Part shown: in pieces, positions 1-9,354 of the stretch | How positions within the stretch are numbered: the first letter of the stretch is position 1 | How the letters are laid out: each line of letters starts with the position of its first letter | Assembly: GCF_002443255.2 (NCBI RefSeq) | Contig: NW_019211457.1 | Span: 525,303-589,302, forward strand | Reading direction: 5' to 3' | Source: Varroa destructor | Taxonomy: Eukaryota > Arthropoda > Arachnida > Mesostigmata > Varroidae | DNA: 64,000 bases | Position numbers and translations under genes: made by a program | Notes under the pieces: model-generated | Told to the model about the DNA's origin: nothing | Databases searched by the model: none | The model's input: only the letters and a program-made list of their open reading frames with translations

Positions 1-490
1 ATCTTTTTAACAGCGGAATTGAAAGCTTTGGCTGTGGAAATACGTAGCACAACCATACGTGAAACCTCAAGTACTTCAACATCATCCAGTAGTAGGCTAG
101 AGGTCATCACCGAAAGAAAATGTTATTGTGATATTAAACAGAAACAACAATAATCATAATAATGGCATCGGTCGTATTATAACTAAACAGAAGCAGGTAG
201 ATCATACCTTTCCTATATCATCTGTTACACAAATAGCAATACCAAATTTTACTACATTCATTCATAACGCTAGGCACGCATTGCGGAGATGCGCATACAA
301 ACGTATGCATCACGTGCAGATATTAAAACTGCTGCTTTCAATCAGCTCGTATTATATGAGCACATTTCCCACAACAGATTAGGTTAACCAAATGAGACGT
401 GCATATTATTTGTGCATACTGGAACAAACTCGGATAGGGTTAAACCAGTGAACCAATGTAAACGAGGCACCCTTCTTTTGAAAGACGTGG

Positions 491-493
<3 letters not shown>
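1..493. other. non-coding stretch, nothing recognised
   Basis: AT-rich sequence with short open frames only. No splice-site pair, repeat or RNA gene was recognised. It runs up to the TA microsatellite. Confidence 0.5.

Positions 494-544
<51 letters not shown>
494..544. repeat. (TA)n microsatellite, about 25 units
   Basis: An uninterrupted alternating TA run of 51 bases is read directly. Open frames crossing it on both strands encode only Tyr-Ile repeats and are artefacts. Perfect TA runs of this length are usually length-polymorphic and can extrude as cruciforms. Confidence 0.97.
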
Positions 545-546
<2 letters not shown>

Positions 547-599
547 TCTTTTAGTGCTATGTCCCTGCAAAGATGGATATTTGCTGACCTTTCGCATTT

Positions 600-1010
600 T
601 TAATTTCTTTCATTCGTCTGCTGCGTCTGCCAGATAGGCAACGTCAGCGCTTGGTGCTGGGTCGCTTGACGAACTTTCTCAGAACTGATATGCTCGCCAC
701 ACGACAACAACGACGATGGTAGCGTCGGCTACTACAGAAATGACACAAATCCCATCCTTAGCCCAAAAGCACGCTTCCAGCTCGGTACATCTCCACCTTT
801 CGTCGCCCGCACCGAGTTTCTTTCCACTGCAACTACTTCCATGCGAAGTCGTGGCAGCGGAGATTCGGGTCTTCGTGAAGGAGCGGGTCACCAGCGGCTC
901 TAGTTGCTCATAGCCAAACTAGTAACAACAGCAGCAAAAGCGGCATCCACCCTGGGATCAGTGGAACCATTACAAACGGGGGTTTAGTGTCGTCACGTGT
1001 CCAGACTGAG
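600..1010. other. GC-richer patch, possible exon or 5' leader
   Basis: This patch is visibly richer in G+C than its surroundings and contains CAA/CAG/CGA-type triplets (near 700-720 and 925-945). Overlapping frames of about 65-70 codons exist on both strands (716-913 on +, 679-891 on -), which argues against choosing either as coding. I see no convincing splice pair. It could be a UTR or promoter-proximal island of an unrecognised gene, or an old repeat. Confidence 0.2.
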
Positions 1011-1171
1011 TGGCGAAGCCATCCGGGAGAGCCGTGCAAGGAGCATAATCACTAACATCACTGTTTCACGAAGAAAGCTGGTTGCCCCATCGGAGCTAAC
1101 GTGCATGCGAATGATGCGGGTAGGTCGCAACTTCGGGTAATAATGAGACACAAGAAACTAACAAAAAAAGG

Positions 1172-1206
1172 GGTATATAAAGAAAAGGCCGGACAACACG
1201 GCAGTA
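1172..1206 (+). promoter_or_regulatory. candidate core promoter (TATA box plus initiator-like site)
   Basis: GGTATATAAAGAAAAGG supplies a good TATA box at about 1173-1181. About 25-30 bases downstream is GGCAGTAGG, resembling the arthropod initiator (TCAGT type). A short reading frame starting ATG AAT ACG CCT follows at about 1221 and stops after about 19 codons; a longer frame begins at 1290. TATA-like octamers are common by chance in DNA of this composition, so this is only a candidate. Confidence 0.2.
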
Positions 1207-1289
1207 GGACAACCTACAAATGAATACGCCTACGCCTACACCAAGTGCAGAACGCATATTTGCCTGTACGTATGTCTGACTGTGTGTAA

Positions 1290-1592
1290 ATGTTGCTAGT
1301 TATTGTCAGTAAAGCAACAGCATGTGTGAGAAAGTTAGCTAACATGTTGGTTTCAGTACTACTGTTATTAATGCTATTATTTTTGATTTTAATGGAACGA
1401 GCATATACTTATTGTCAAGTGATATTACCGATATCGATACGCGCTTTGATTCATGCTGGAAGGGACCAGCCGTTCGAAGTTATTTTTAACTACAATAGTA
1501 CCGGCAGGTCCTCGAAATATTTGTTCTATATAGTTAATCATTTATCTTATGGGATACGGTATCACGTGAACGTGGGTAGTGCACGGGTCTAG
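1290..1592 (+). CDS. unrecognised small ORF with one hydrophobic segment
   Basis: An open frame of 100 codons beginning ATG TTG CTA. About residues 19-35 form a Leu/Met/Val/Phe-rich stretch long enough for one membrane span (MLVSVLLLLMLLFLILM), followed by a polar tail with one Asn-x-Ser/Thr sequon (NYNSTG). It lies about 90 bases downstream of a TATA/initiator candidate at 1172-1206. I recognise no family, and frames of this length are expected by chance in 64 kb. It could be a small membrane or secreted protein, a first exon, or noise. Confidence 0.12.
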   Translation: MLLVIVSKATACVRKLANMLVSVLLLLMLLFLILMERAYTYCQVILPISIRALIHAGRDQPFEVIFNYNSTGRSSKYLFYIVNHLSYGIRYHVNVGSARV

Positions 1593-1599
1593 GTTTATA

Positions 1600-2340
1600 C
1601 GTTGTGTTTAACAAGACGTGAGTTGTAGTGCTTTCTTCGAAGAAACAGCTTGGGGTTCATCTTGTTAATCATTTAACCAAAACAGACATCCGTTACGGCC
1701 AGGGGTTGTGCGTCCAATAACTACCAACAATAATAAGGCATCAGCAATTCAAGTGTAAAGTCATCCTTGGGGCCTGCCTGCATCCACAAAGCTGTTTCGG
1801 TACAAATGTCTCTACTCGGCTGTTTAATTCGACGTAATAACGTTTCGTTTAGTATCCAATGTTGCTAATGACGTAAACAACGTAAATCGTTCGTAAATCA
1901 GTCATCCGCTCGAAGGCGCATTTGAATGTAGGACCGAGGGGATTCCCTTCTATAAGCTTATATATTTTTTCGTTTGCTTGTGCTGTACGAGGTTTACGGC
2001 TTTCTGTAACTGGTCAGCAAGCCAGCTTGATTCCCTCATTAAGTAACTCTTCCAACCTCATTATATACATATGCTGAGAATGTCAATCGGTGGCTGGGTA
2101 ACGTTCGAATTTCGTCACTAGGCCCACCAAGGCCCACTTCTAAGTTTGCTTCCGCAAGCAAATCTTTCTGTTTCTACTGCCCTAATTCGTACACGCGACC
2201 AAGTTTTCACCCCGTAACCGTCTAAACGTTTATAGGCGACTTGCACAAACAAGAGCATAAACAAATTTAGGCAGAAATGATTCGCCAGCACGTAGATACA
2301 TACGACCCATAGACTGGATATGTATTACATAGCTTCAGCT
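1600..2340. other. non-coding stretch, nothing recognised
   Basis: No reading frame, repeat family member or RNA gene stands out. A 14-base perfect palindrome (TTTCTTCGAAGAAA, about 1632-1645) resembles paired heat-shock half-sites but is short enough to be chance. Confidence 0.4.
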
Positions 2341-2458
2341 CTGGCAGGCTGTTCAGCAATGCCTGTGTTGATTTAGTATCCCCGCGAGAACTTGGGGACA
2401 TGTGGCGATGTTTAAGTTCGAATCCGGCCGTAGACACACTTCGTCCTTTCAGGCGCTC
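2341..2458 (+). mobile_element. tRNA-derived SINE copy 1 (diverged)
   Basis: The block contains an anticodon-arm-like hairpin (ATCCCC ... GGGGACATG), a good B-box (AGTTCGAATCC at about 2414-2424) and the tail CGTAGACACACTTCGTC. The same order recurs at six other places in the window. Compared with the copy at 35.7 kb the A-box side is decayed. The B-box identity and shared tail indicate a tRNA-derived short retroposon rather than a tRNA gene, because there is no 7-bp acceptor stem and no CCA-proximal pairing. SINEs depend on LINE enzymes supplied elsewhere. Confidence 0.5.
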
Positions 2459-2469
2459 GACAGCCTACA

Positions 2470-3715
2470 ACAGAAAAAACAACGCACCTAATTGACGTTA
2501 CAACAGGGAACAACGAAAAACTGTCAAATGTATGCATAGTTTTGTGGGGTAACTATAAACTGTGCCATACGTTCACTTAGGTCTATTCAATGTCATTAAA
2601 TTAAATCTCATAACTGTTACCGAGTTGAGTTACGAGGGGGCGAAAATACATTCGGGGAGGGCTCTTAACGTATTTTTTTGGCCTGCAAGGCCACCTTATG
2701 AGAGCACGTGATAGGTTTGTTATTGTTACGGCTTAATTGGAAATAAGCGGGCTAATTAGAATTTAGTTGTATATTTACTACTATGACCTTTGTAGTTGAT
2801 CAAATTCACACTCTGTTAGGGATGCCAAGCGATATGGCCTACAAGCAATTGCCTTTCGTATATTTAGATATAGCGTTGATGATGACTTGACCAACTACCC
2901 GAATCAGCCTGGTACGTAATATTTCAACCTGTACACATTGGTAGAACCAAAGAAGACCCGATCTACCCACATCAACGAGTCAAATTGAGATGTTACGCGC
3001 GTGCCTATACACAGTAACGAGATAGTATTTCACTCTAACAAAACCAGAATACTCGTTTGTATTTAATGAACCCAATGTCGTCAATACCCAATCGCATGAC
3101 ATCGAGTGGTTGTCAAGATTCGATGTATGAAAACGCTGTGGTCTAGACCCATCGAACAAGAAGGATACCACAAGAATCAGTCACTTAGCATTTTGACGTT
3201 TGAATGTCCGTCGCAGCACTCGGTCCTAACATACGCAGTGTCCTGCTGTTTACCGGCATTATTTTTTAACTCGCAGTAGGCGCTGCGATTACATTTCGAA
3301 GTTGCAGGCCAACATCCATTATTACTTTGCTATAGCTATCAGCTTGCACAAAATGGCAAATGCTCTAGTTCTGTCCGTGTGAATGCGTCAATTCGCGATT
3401 TAGTGACACAAACAACGAGGCGCACGACAAAAAATGCACAACAGTTCTATTGAGCTCCTAGCTAATGCAGGCTACCAACCCCCCTGCAGATGGCAAAGTT
3501 TTTTTCAGTCAGATTGGAGACGGATCATTATTGTTATTGTGCCTTGTGGGATATCGTTTTTTGGCTAGTGCGATTCAGCTGGGAGGATTTCTCCTATGAA
3601 CACTCGCCTTCTATAGTCTTCAACGTTGTACTTTAATATCTATATGGAACTAGCTACTATACATACATAACGGCTCACATATATCTGAAAACAGAGCCGC
3701 GTTACTTGCGCTTAG
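2470..3715. other. non-coding stretch; possible body of a lost mariner copy
   Basis: No transposase block could be recognised, although a mariner-type end lies at its right (3718-3758), so part of this may be the unrecognisable interior of an old copy. A 63-codon frame on the minus strand (2980-3171) is the only modest open stretch and has no splice or promoter support. Confidence 0.3.
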
Positions 3716-3717
3716 GT

Positions 3718-3758
3718 GGCTTAGCTAGAAAAATGGTTAGAAACCGTTAGGACAAGTT
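3718..3758 (-). mobile_element. orphan mariner-type terminal sequence
   Basis: TTAGCTAGAAAAATGGTTAG followed by AGGACAAGTT matches, in the same orientation, the right-hand ends of the two minus-strand mariner relics (10303-10340 and 32013-32069), which read CTAGCTAGAAAAA, then C/T-G-G/T, then TTCGACAA. No transposase coding is recognisable beside it. It also holds a small hairpin (TTAGGAC / GTCCTAA). The call rests on short similarity. Confidence 0.35.
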
Positions 3759-3759
3759 C

Positions 3760-4870
3760 TGTCCTAAGACGTATACCCAGTTTATGTGAAATAGAAGAAG
3801 ATTAATCTATACGTTGGATAGCGAAGAAAGCGAGTGACACGCCGCTACACGAAGCCTAGAGTCCTTCAACGGGGTCCTAAACATCGCCGCGGTGGTTACT
3901 CTGGAAAACTGTAGATGCCATTCATTTACCGTTGAGTTCAACCTAATCCCAAAATCTTTAGTTATCAATGCAAGGAATATTTGAGAGTGGTCTTATTATG
4001 TTAGCTCACCGTTCGGACTACATGTCGTATGGTTGGCAGTGAAGTAGATAAGTAACTCTGGAGTACGTACATGAGACCTTAAGGATGAGGCACGTTTCAG
4101 GTAGATACTCTCAGGTAGATTAGTGAATTAAAGATATTTAAGCTAAAATTAGGTCTTTAGGGCCAGTTGGACAGCGGCGTAGTATTATATTCATGAAGGC
4201 CCAAAACTCATTTCTATATTTTTTTTAGGCCTACTTCTGTCTTAGGTGTAACAGACAACTCATGCTAAGTTATTGTTATTAATATTACTATTATGATTTT
4301 TTTATTATGTTTATTGCTATATTAAGCTGTGTTTTTATTTTTCGTGTTTATTTCAAGTCCCTGACCAGTAATAAGTTTACTACTAGAAAATCGTGTTTAT
4401 TGTAGAGATGTCGAAATTTCATTGGCCACAACTGGTAACTGTTTTGGCAATCATTTAGACTGTTCAGCAACGGGCCTTTATGCCCGTGTACATTGAAGCT
4501 ACGAAAGGATAGATTGTTTCAATCCGAACCAATGCCTTCCCAAGGGTCTCATTTCCGCTTACTGGTTATTTAGAATAACTTTCCAATATCGGATTTATCT
4601 ATTCACATATCCCCGAAAATAGAAATAATTTATACAATCCTTGAGAGGATCTACAATAGCTTACCTAGCGCTCATATAGGATCCAGTTTACCGGATGCAT
4701 CCTCGTTTGCGTAAACGAGGTACTCCGTGATGATGCCATGCGTTCAATAACGCTATTTCTCTAATACAAAAATGGGCACTATCAATCGGTCGGCCAACCA
4801 ATGCGGCCACAAATGGCTCCGGATACATCGTATTTTTATTGAAGATATGTATTTTTATCTATTGGTATTA
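3760..4870. other. non-coding stretch, nothing recognised
   Basis: AT-rich DNA with T-runs near 4290-4340. ACTAGAAAATCGTG at about 4382 weakly resembles the mariner end but lacks the rest. An 8-bp hairpin (CCTCGTTT / AAACGAGG, 4701-4720) is within chance expectation. Confidence 0.4.
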
Positions 4871-4874
4871 GTTT

Positions 4875-4929
4875 AACCAAGATAACCAAGGATACCCAAG
4901 TTTAAGGTTAACAAGGATAACCAAGATAA
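4875..4929. repeat. degenerate tandem repeat of a TAACCAAGGA-like unit
   Basis: The motif AACCAAGAT/AACCAAGGAT recurs about five times with small changes and is interrupted once by TTTAAGGTT. Unit length is about 9-10 bases. This is an imperfect, apparently ageing minisatellite with no obvious relation to neighbouring elements. Confidence 0.6.
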
Positions 4930-6212
4930 AATCTAACCTCTCACTCACTCACTGAAATATATCGTTGGCAATTTTCCCATTGATATGATCTTATCGGTAA
5001 ATGACACTTAGCCTGATTGGCTGCGCAGGCGCTATGGGCCCAATTAAGCCGTAATAGTTCCAATGGGATGCAAGATACCATAAAAGACCCGGCTTAAAAA
5101 ATGTAAATAGATTCTTGGGAATTACTAATAGGTCACGTAACTCATGTAGCGAGAGTCAGTGACGCTATGTTTAATGTGGTAGTTAAATGTATTCCACTTC
5201 AGTCTTCGAATGATTTTCTTGCTTGATTTTTTTCCTTTATCCAACGATCAGACGTTGGATAACTATGCGCTGTACTCGACCTTGTTATAGGTTTTGTTAA
5301 ACCGCGTTCAGACTGAAGTTGTTTGAAGGGGCATGATTTTCGATCAAAAATGTTATAACCTATCTATAAAATGTTATAAACCTTACCTAATAAAACGTAA
5401 ATCTGTACTGATAAGTGTTTTTTTTGTATATTCGCGTATAATACGAAGCTGTAAGAATACTGCCGTAAGGGGCTTTTGACTGTAATAAAGAGATGCCATC
5501 GCCAGAACTAAATTCAACGGTTCAACTTCACAGAAAAAGTTAATTTACTGTATTCATTTTGGTTAATTTGTTGTTTTCTTCCTTAATTCAGAACAAGTTT
5601 TGAAAGTATTTCGAGATTTAATCAGAGCAATGAATAGGTCAGATTGATGGACATGTTTGCTGAACAATTTGCTAATAATAACCTTCATGCTATATTGTTA
5701 TGGTTACGGCGTTTTTCGCCTCGATATATTCATTGACCGTACTGAAGGTATTAAGACAGGTCACTTCAGCTCACCCATAGTCGGTCTCTGCTTTAATTCC
5801 CAGCGACCAGATCAACTCAAAATCGGTCACACGTCACCTGTACTTCAGCCTATAACAGTTAAAGGTCTAAAACAATGTGTGCATTTCGTGCCTTCTATTG
5901 AAAGCCTCATCGGCTGGAAAAACATCTCCGTGTACTTTTTTTGCACACTAGTTCAACAAAGGATAATCTAACAGCTCGGGAGAGATCCGATGCAAATAAG
6001 CGATATTGAATAAGCCGGCTTGTGCAGACGCACAATTTGCCCTTGGACAACGTAGCTTACAATTATCTAATATACATATGTATAGATATGTTACAGAATA
6101 AAGGCATCTGAAGATAAACATCGCAGACTTAGTGATCTCTTTCGAGTAGGCTGGGACGTAACCGCAATCAACTGATCTGTTCGGAGATCGGCCTAGCAGT
6201 AGTTCAACGGTA
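4930..6212. other. non-coding stretch with one modest open frame
   Basis: A 104-codon frame on + (5657-5971) is open but has no promoter or splice support and no recognisable domain. A 10-bp inverted repeat (TTATCCAACG / CGTTGGATAA, 5237-5262, 6-base loop) is present and borderline for chance. Confidence 0.35.
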
Positions 6213-6235
6213 ATATATATATATATATATATATA
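6213..6235. repeat. (TA)n microsatellite, about 11 units
   Basis: A perfect TA run read directly from the sequence. The minus-strand frame across it encodes a Tyr-Ile run and is not a gene. Confidence 0.95.
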
Positions 6236-6655
6236 AAGTTCCACTTCCATCTATGCTGTAGCTGTCATAAAGGTAAGAACAAGACGGATCGAGGTTACTT
6301 GTACGCCCGCGGAACGCGCTAGCGATTCAACAGAATGCTAGTGTGTTGGGTCGTCTAAATAATATTCATCGTTTTTTTGGGGTCGGTGTCTTTAAGGTTA
6401 CATATCTCAGGTCATACGCGCGCCTCGGGTCGGCATTGGCGTCGTACGAAAGCTGAGATCAGCTATGGTAGAAAACACTGTCTTGCTAGAACTTACAACG
6501 GTTTGCTATATCTGTTATGCTTTTGTGTTACAGGTCGTAGCTCTGAAAATAATTCCCTTGAAAAACTACCATCTAAAAATGGTCGGTCTGAAGAGAACCG
6601 CTATGTTTTGGGCAGATTGCACTGATGTATGAACGCCGGTTATTGTTAATGTTTA

Positions 6656-6706
6656 GTGGGGTCGAACAAGTATAACGGTTTTTCTTTGGCTGGATTACTT
6701 TGGAGT
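6656..6706 (+). mobile_element. orphan mariner 5'-type terminal sequence
   Basis: TGGGGTCGAACAAGTATAAC, then GGTTTTTCTTTGGCTGG, aligns over about 45 bases with the reverse complement of the end at 10303-10340 (GGGTTGTCGAATAAGTATTG then ACGATTTTTCTAGC). It follows a TA dinucleotide at 6654-6655, as expected for mariner insertion. It lies about 265 bases upstream of a second, similarly oriented end at 6922, so two elements or a nested insertion are implied. Confidence 0.5.
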
Positions 6707-6921
6707 CACAGTTTAGTTTAAAATAAACTAAGTCGCGTTTGCTCGTCGTTGGAATTGTTTAAAAAGCTACGACTTGTCGGTAACAGATTTGTTTAGTGAG
6801 CCGAAAGCATAGAAAAGCGAAGCCGTTTATTAAACCGGTAACGCCGAAACGACTACAGGAAAGATGGATAACAACTATTGCACTACGAAATCAACTTAAA
6901 TCTATAGGACATAGAACTGTC

Positions 6922-8018
6922 ACGGCTTATCGAAAAGGCATTAACGGCTTTCTAGCTAGATGGCTTTAATTCTATATATGAGTGGCGACAATAGTGGATG
7001 CGCCGAAATTGTTACGGTGCCCGTATTCAAACTGAGGATAAAGCCCCTTGAAAATGAATCAAATCTCTACACAAATCAAATATGTTTTATCACAACAAAC
7101 CAGTCCTAGTCCAGTAAAAAATCGTCCTATTTTTACCCAAGATCCATTATCGTTACTTTTATGTTAACTAGATCTACGTGACGCTCCTCGTGGTCGTCAA
7201 CCGATTACAGAAAAAGTTGACGGGCTTATTACAAAAAGTAAGCAACATCGACACGTGGGTAGCCATAACGTTGCAGAGCAATCGAAACTCCACCGCCATA
7301 CAGGTTCAAACCGTTTGAAAAAAAAAGTTGGCTACAAAAAGAAGCCCGACATTTAGGTGCTACACGAATTGACGCAAAAGATATTATTCAGCCGTTATTC
7401 CAATTCTGCAAGAGCGTAACAAAACTGAGCAATGAAAATTAGTATGTATGAGAAAAATGTGTCCCACAGATACACGATTGACAGAAAGAGATCGTACATT
7501 ATGAGTTTCTGCCGTATGGCAAAACAATTAATTCGGATCTTTACTGTCAACAACTTGAAATTTGCTAATTTTTTTAATTGTAGTAGACCGAAAGTCCGTT
7601 ACAACGCTCTCGCGGCTGTGATAAACAGCAAGATAAGAGAGTAGACTCGCTAACTGCATAATCATGATATATCAAACTATTCGGGAACCCATTGACTCCA
7701 CAATTAGCAGCTTATACACAAGCAAATCTTTTTCGCTGCTAAGAAAAATTTGTCTGTTCCTGCCCGGCGCCAAATAATGTTGTGTGTCTCTAGGCGACGA
7801 GCGAGATTGGCTTCGAGGACCCCTTTCTAAACTCTGTTCTTATAGTACTTGCGGTGCAGAAGAATTCTGCACGTTTACTTCATATTAATCTCAGTCCTCA
7901 TCCATATCTAGTGCCTAAATGCTCTGAAGATAGATTCGAGAGATCGGAAATATGCTACCGAGGGGGACCCCGTTCGATCAACTAGATTCCAACTAGCTGT
8001 TATCTGGACTCGACTAAA
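6922..8018 (+). mobile_element. mariner relic 1 (plus strand)
   Basis: The left end (6922-6966) reads GGCTTATCGAAAAGGC, then ACGGCTTTCTAGCTAG, matching the reverse complement of the end of relic 3 (GGCTTGTCGAAAAAG ... TTTTTCTAGCTAG). The interior carries transposase remains on the same strand (7171-7790). A right end is less clear; AACTAGCTG followed by ACTCGACTAAAT at about 7990-8018 is the best candidate. That gives about 1.1 kb, slightly short for mariner (usually about 1.2-1.3 kb), as expected with internal deletions. It is non-autonomous. Confidence 0.7.
7171..7790 (+). pseudogene. mariner transposase pseudogene (broken by stop, frameshifts, deletion)
   Basis: Cut-and-paste DNA transposase of the mariner family (D,D34D), here inactive. 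From 7171 one frame reads DLRDAPRGRQPITEKVDGL, then KQHRHV, VGYKKKPDI, a stop where the Trp of WVPHEL should be (TAG for TGG), and VLHELTQK. After a frameshift, EKNVSHRYTIDRKRS (about 7450-7495) corresponds to the GDEKW...RKRS region. It joins almost directly to HYEFLPYGKTINSDLYCQQL (about 7497-7556). Roughly 30 residues are missing between these blocks. Further on, IFFAAKK and LS-PARRQIM (about 7720-7770) resemble the C-terminal FFAxK ... LPxRWQ region. The HQDNARPH and YSPDLAPSD catalytic blocks are not recognisable. Sequence style is mellifera/irritans-like, though subfamily is uncertain. Confidence 0.85.
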
Positions 8019-8019
8019 T

Positions 8020-9050
8020 ACAGGATGCAGCGAAAATCTTGTGACAATTTGAGAGTCTTTATTTATAGTTCTTTCTTTTTATTACACTAATTATTTTTCT
8101 GTTACTCGCATGGAGCTCAAATCAAGGCTCTTAAACAGTCAACATCTTTCTCTCAAACAAACTACCAGAAGATTTTTGTCCTAGCATATCTAATGAACCA
8201 TAGTGAATACCACGATTTTTCCGCATGACAGGTATTGTGCCCTAAACCCGTTACGATACGGTGCCTTTTCATACTAAGCCGTATATTAACTCGACATGCG
8301 AAATGTACAGATGATTCCGGAGGCGCGCTGTTATGCTTGGAAGGATAGGCGTACTTGATGTACAGGATGGAGATTATCCTGGGTAAATTGATAAACGCGA
8401 CTACTTCATAGCTTAGTTTGCCCTCAGCGGATTAAACGCCATTATAAACTCTAAGTGGATTGGCCGTTCGAAGTGCATGCGTAAATAAGCTCTACATAAT
8501 CCATATTGAACCCATAGCTTGTGATATGGTGCTCATACATGACAATCCAGTTGTGGAGCAACGCATTACCAGTACATTACGCGGAAATATGTACTTGATC
8601 TTGAGCAGTACTTGGTTCAAGTCAGTCAGACGCCCGACCTTGTGCACGTAACATAAATCAACGAAGCAAACGTAAAGGTAATTTTGACAAAAAAAAAAAC
8701 CCTGAATTAGACGTACGATTTATTTAATTACTAACCTTTCTATTTATTGAAAAAAAAAATAAAATAATAATAATAATAACATACTGTCGTAGTTTTCAGA
8801 CTTGCAATGGGTCATACAATATCATTCCTGAAAGCAGGACGTATAAGCAGTTTTTATGGCTAAGTTAAGTCGCGATAAATCCTCAACAATCTGTCAAGAT
8901 CCTTCCTTAGTCATATTCCATATGAGTAAGAGGTTCGCTTTGTTCATTTACAAAGCATTGTCACCTAATTTCTTCGTCGCCATTTTTAAAACCTCCTGAA
9001 TAATTGGACGGTCGTTTTCAACTTTGGTTTAAGTTTTCTGCTTGTATTTC
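8020..9050. other. non-coding stretch with A-runs and a short AAT repeat
   Basis: It contains A-runs at about 8689-8699 and 8750-8759 and an (AAT)n tract at about 8764-8779. An open frame of 63 codons at 8460-8651 has no supporting features. Nothing else was recognised. Confidence 0.4.
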
Positions 9051-9054
9051 CTAG

Positions 9055-9093
9055 CGATAACACTGGCATCATTTGCAAATGCAACGCATACAG
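9055..9093 (+). other. candidate 39-base internal microexon
   Basis: A pyrimidine-rich acceptor (TTTTCTGCTTGTATTTCCTAG, ending at 9054) is followed after 39 bases by a textbook donor (ACAG then GTAAGTAG, GT at 9094). The enclosed sequence is open in one frame and would encode DNTGIICKCNAY plus a split codon, i.e. a Cys-x-Cys pair as seen in small disulfide modules. The length is a multiple of three. No flanking exon could be assigned, and mariner relic 2 begins about 200 bases to the right, so this may be coincidence. Confidence 0.18.
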
Positions 9094-9354
9094 GTAAGTA
9101 GCCCCTAAATGTATACGAGAGGATGAGAACAGTGCGTAAAAGTATTGCCAAGGTCGCTTAGCTTTTCTTTTCCGAAAATATCCCTATTTAATCAAGTTTT
9201 ATTGTCACTTTTCTACAACTGGTACATTATGCGGAATTTACACAATATCCATTTTTGAAATCTTTGCGGTTCTTGTAAGTGCGAAAGATCTATTGGACGG
9301 TAGAAAAAGTATTGATTGTTTTTAAGCCGAAATTGAAACAAATGTTTTTGTTTT

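Noticed and set aside
406..603. Open frames on both strands with long Tyr-Ile runs
   Set aside because: They are translations of the TA microsatellite at 494-544. The same applies to frames crossing 6213-6235 and 14480-14503.
4382..4425. Another mariner end (ACTAGAAAATCGTG ... ATGTCGAAA)
   Set aside because: Only the first 10-12 bases agree with the family end and spacing to the outer motif is wrong.
6506..6625. Terminal exon after the acceptor TTATGCTTTTGTGTTACAG
   Set aside because: The acceptor looks good, but only 30 codons follow before a stop and a mariner end begins 30 bases later. No other support.
6840..6966. Tc1-like transposase fragment reading ITTIALRNQLKSIGHR on the plus strand
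   Set aside because: Its continuation (TAYRKGINGFLA) is the mariner terminal sequence at 6922-6966 read as protein, and no other Tc1 block follows. The resemblance is short and most likely coincidental.
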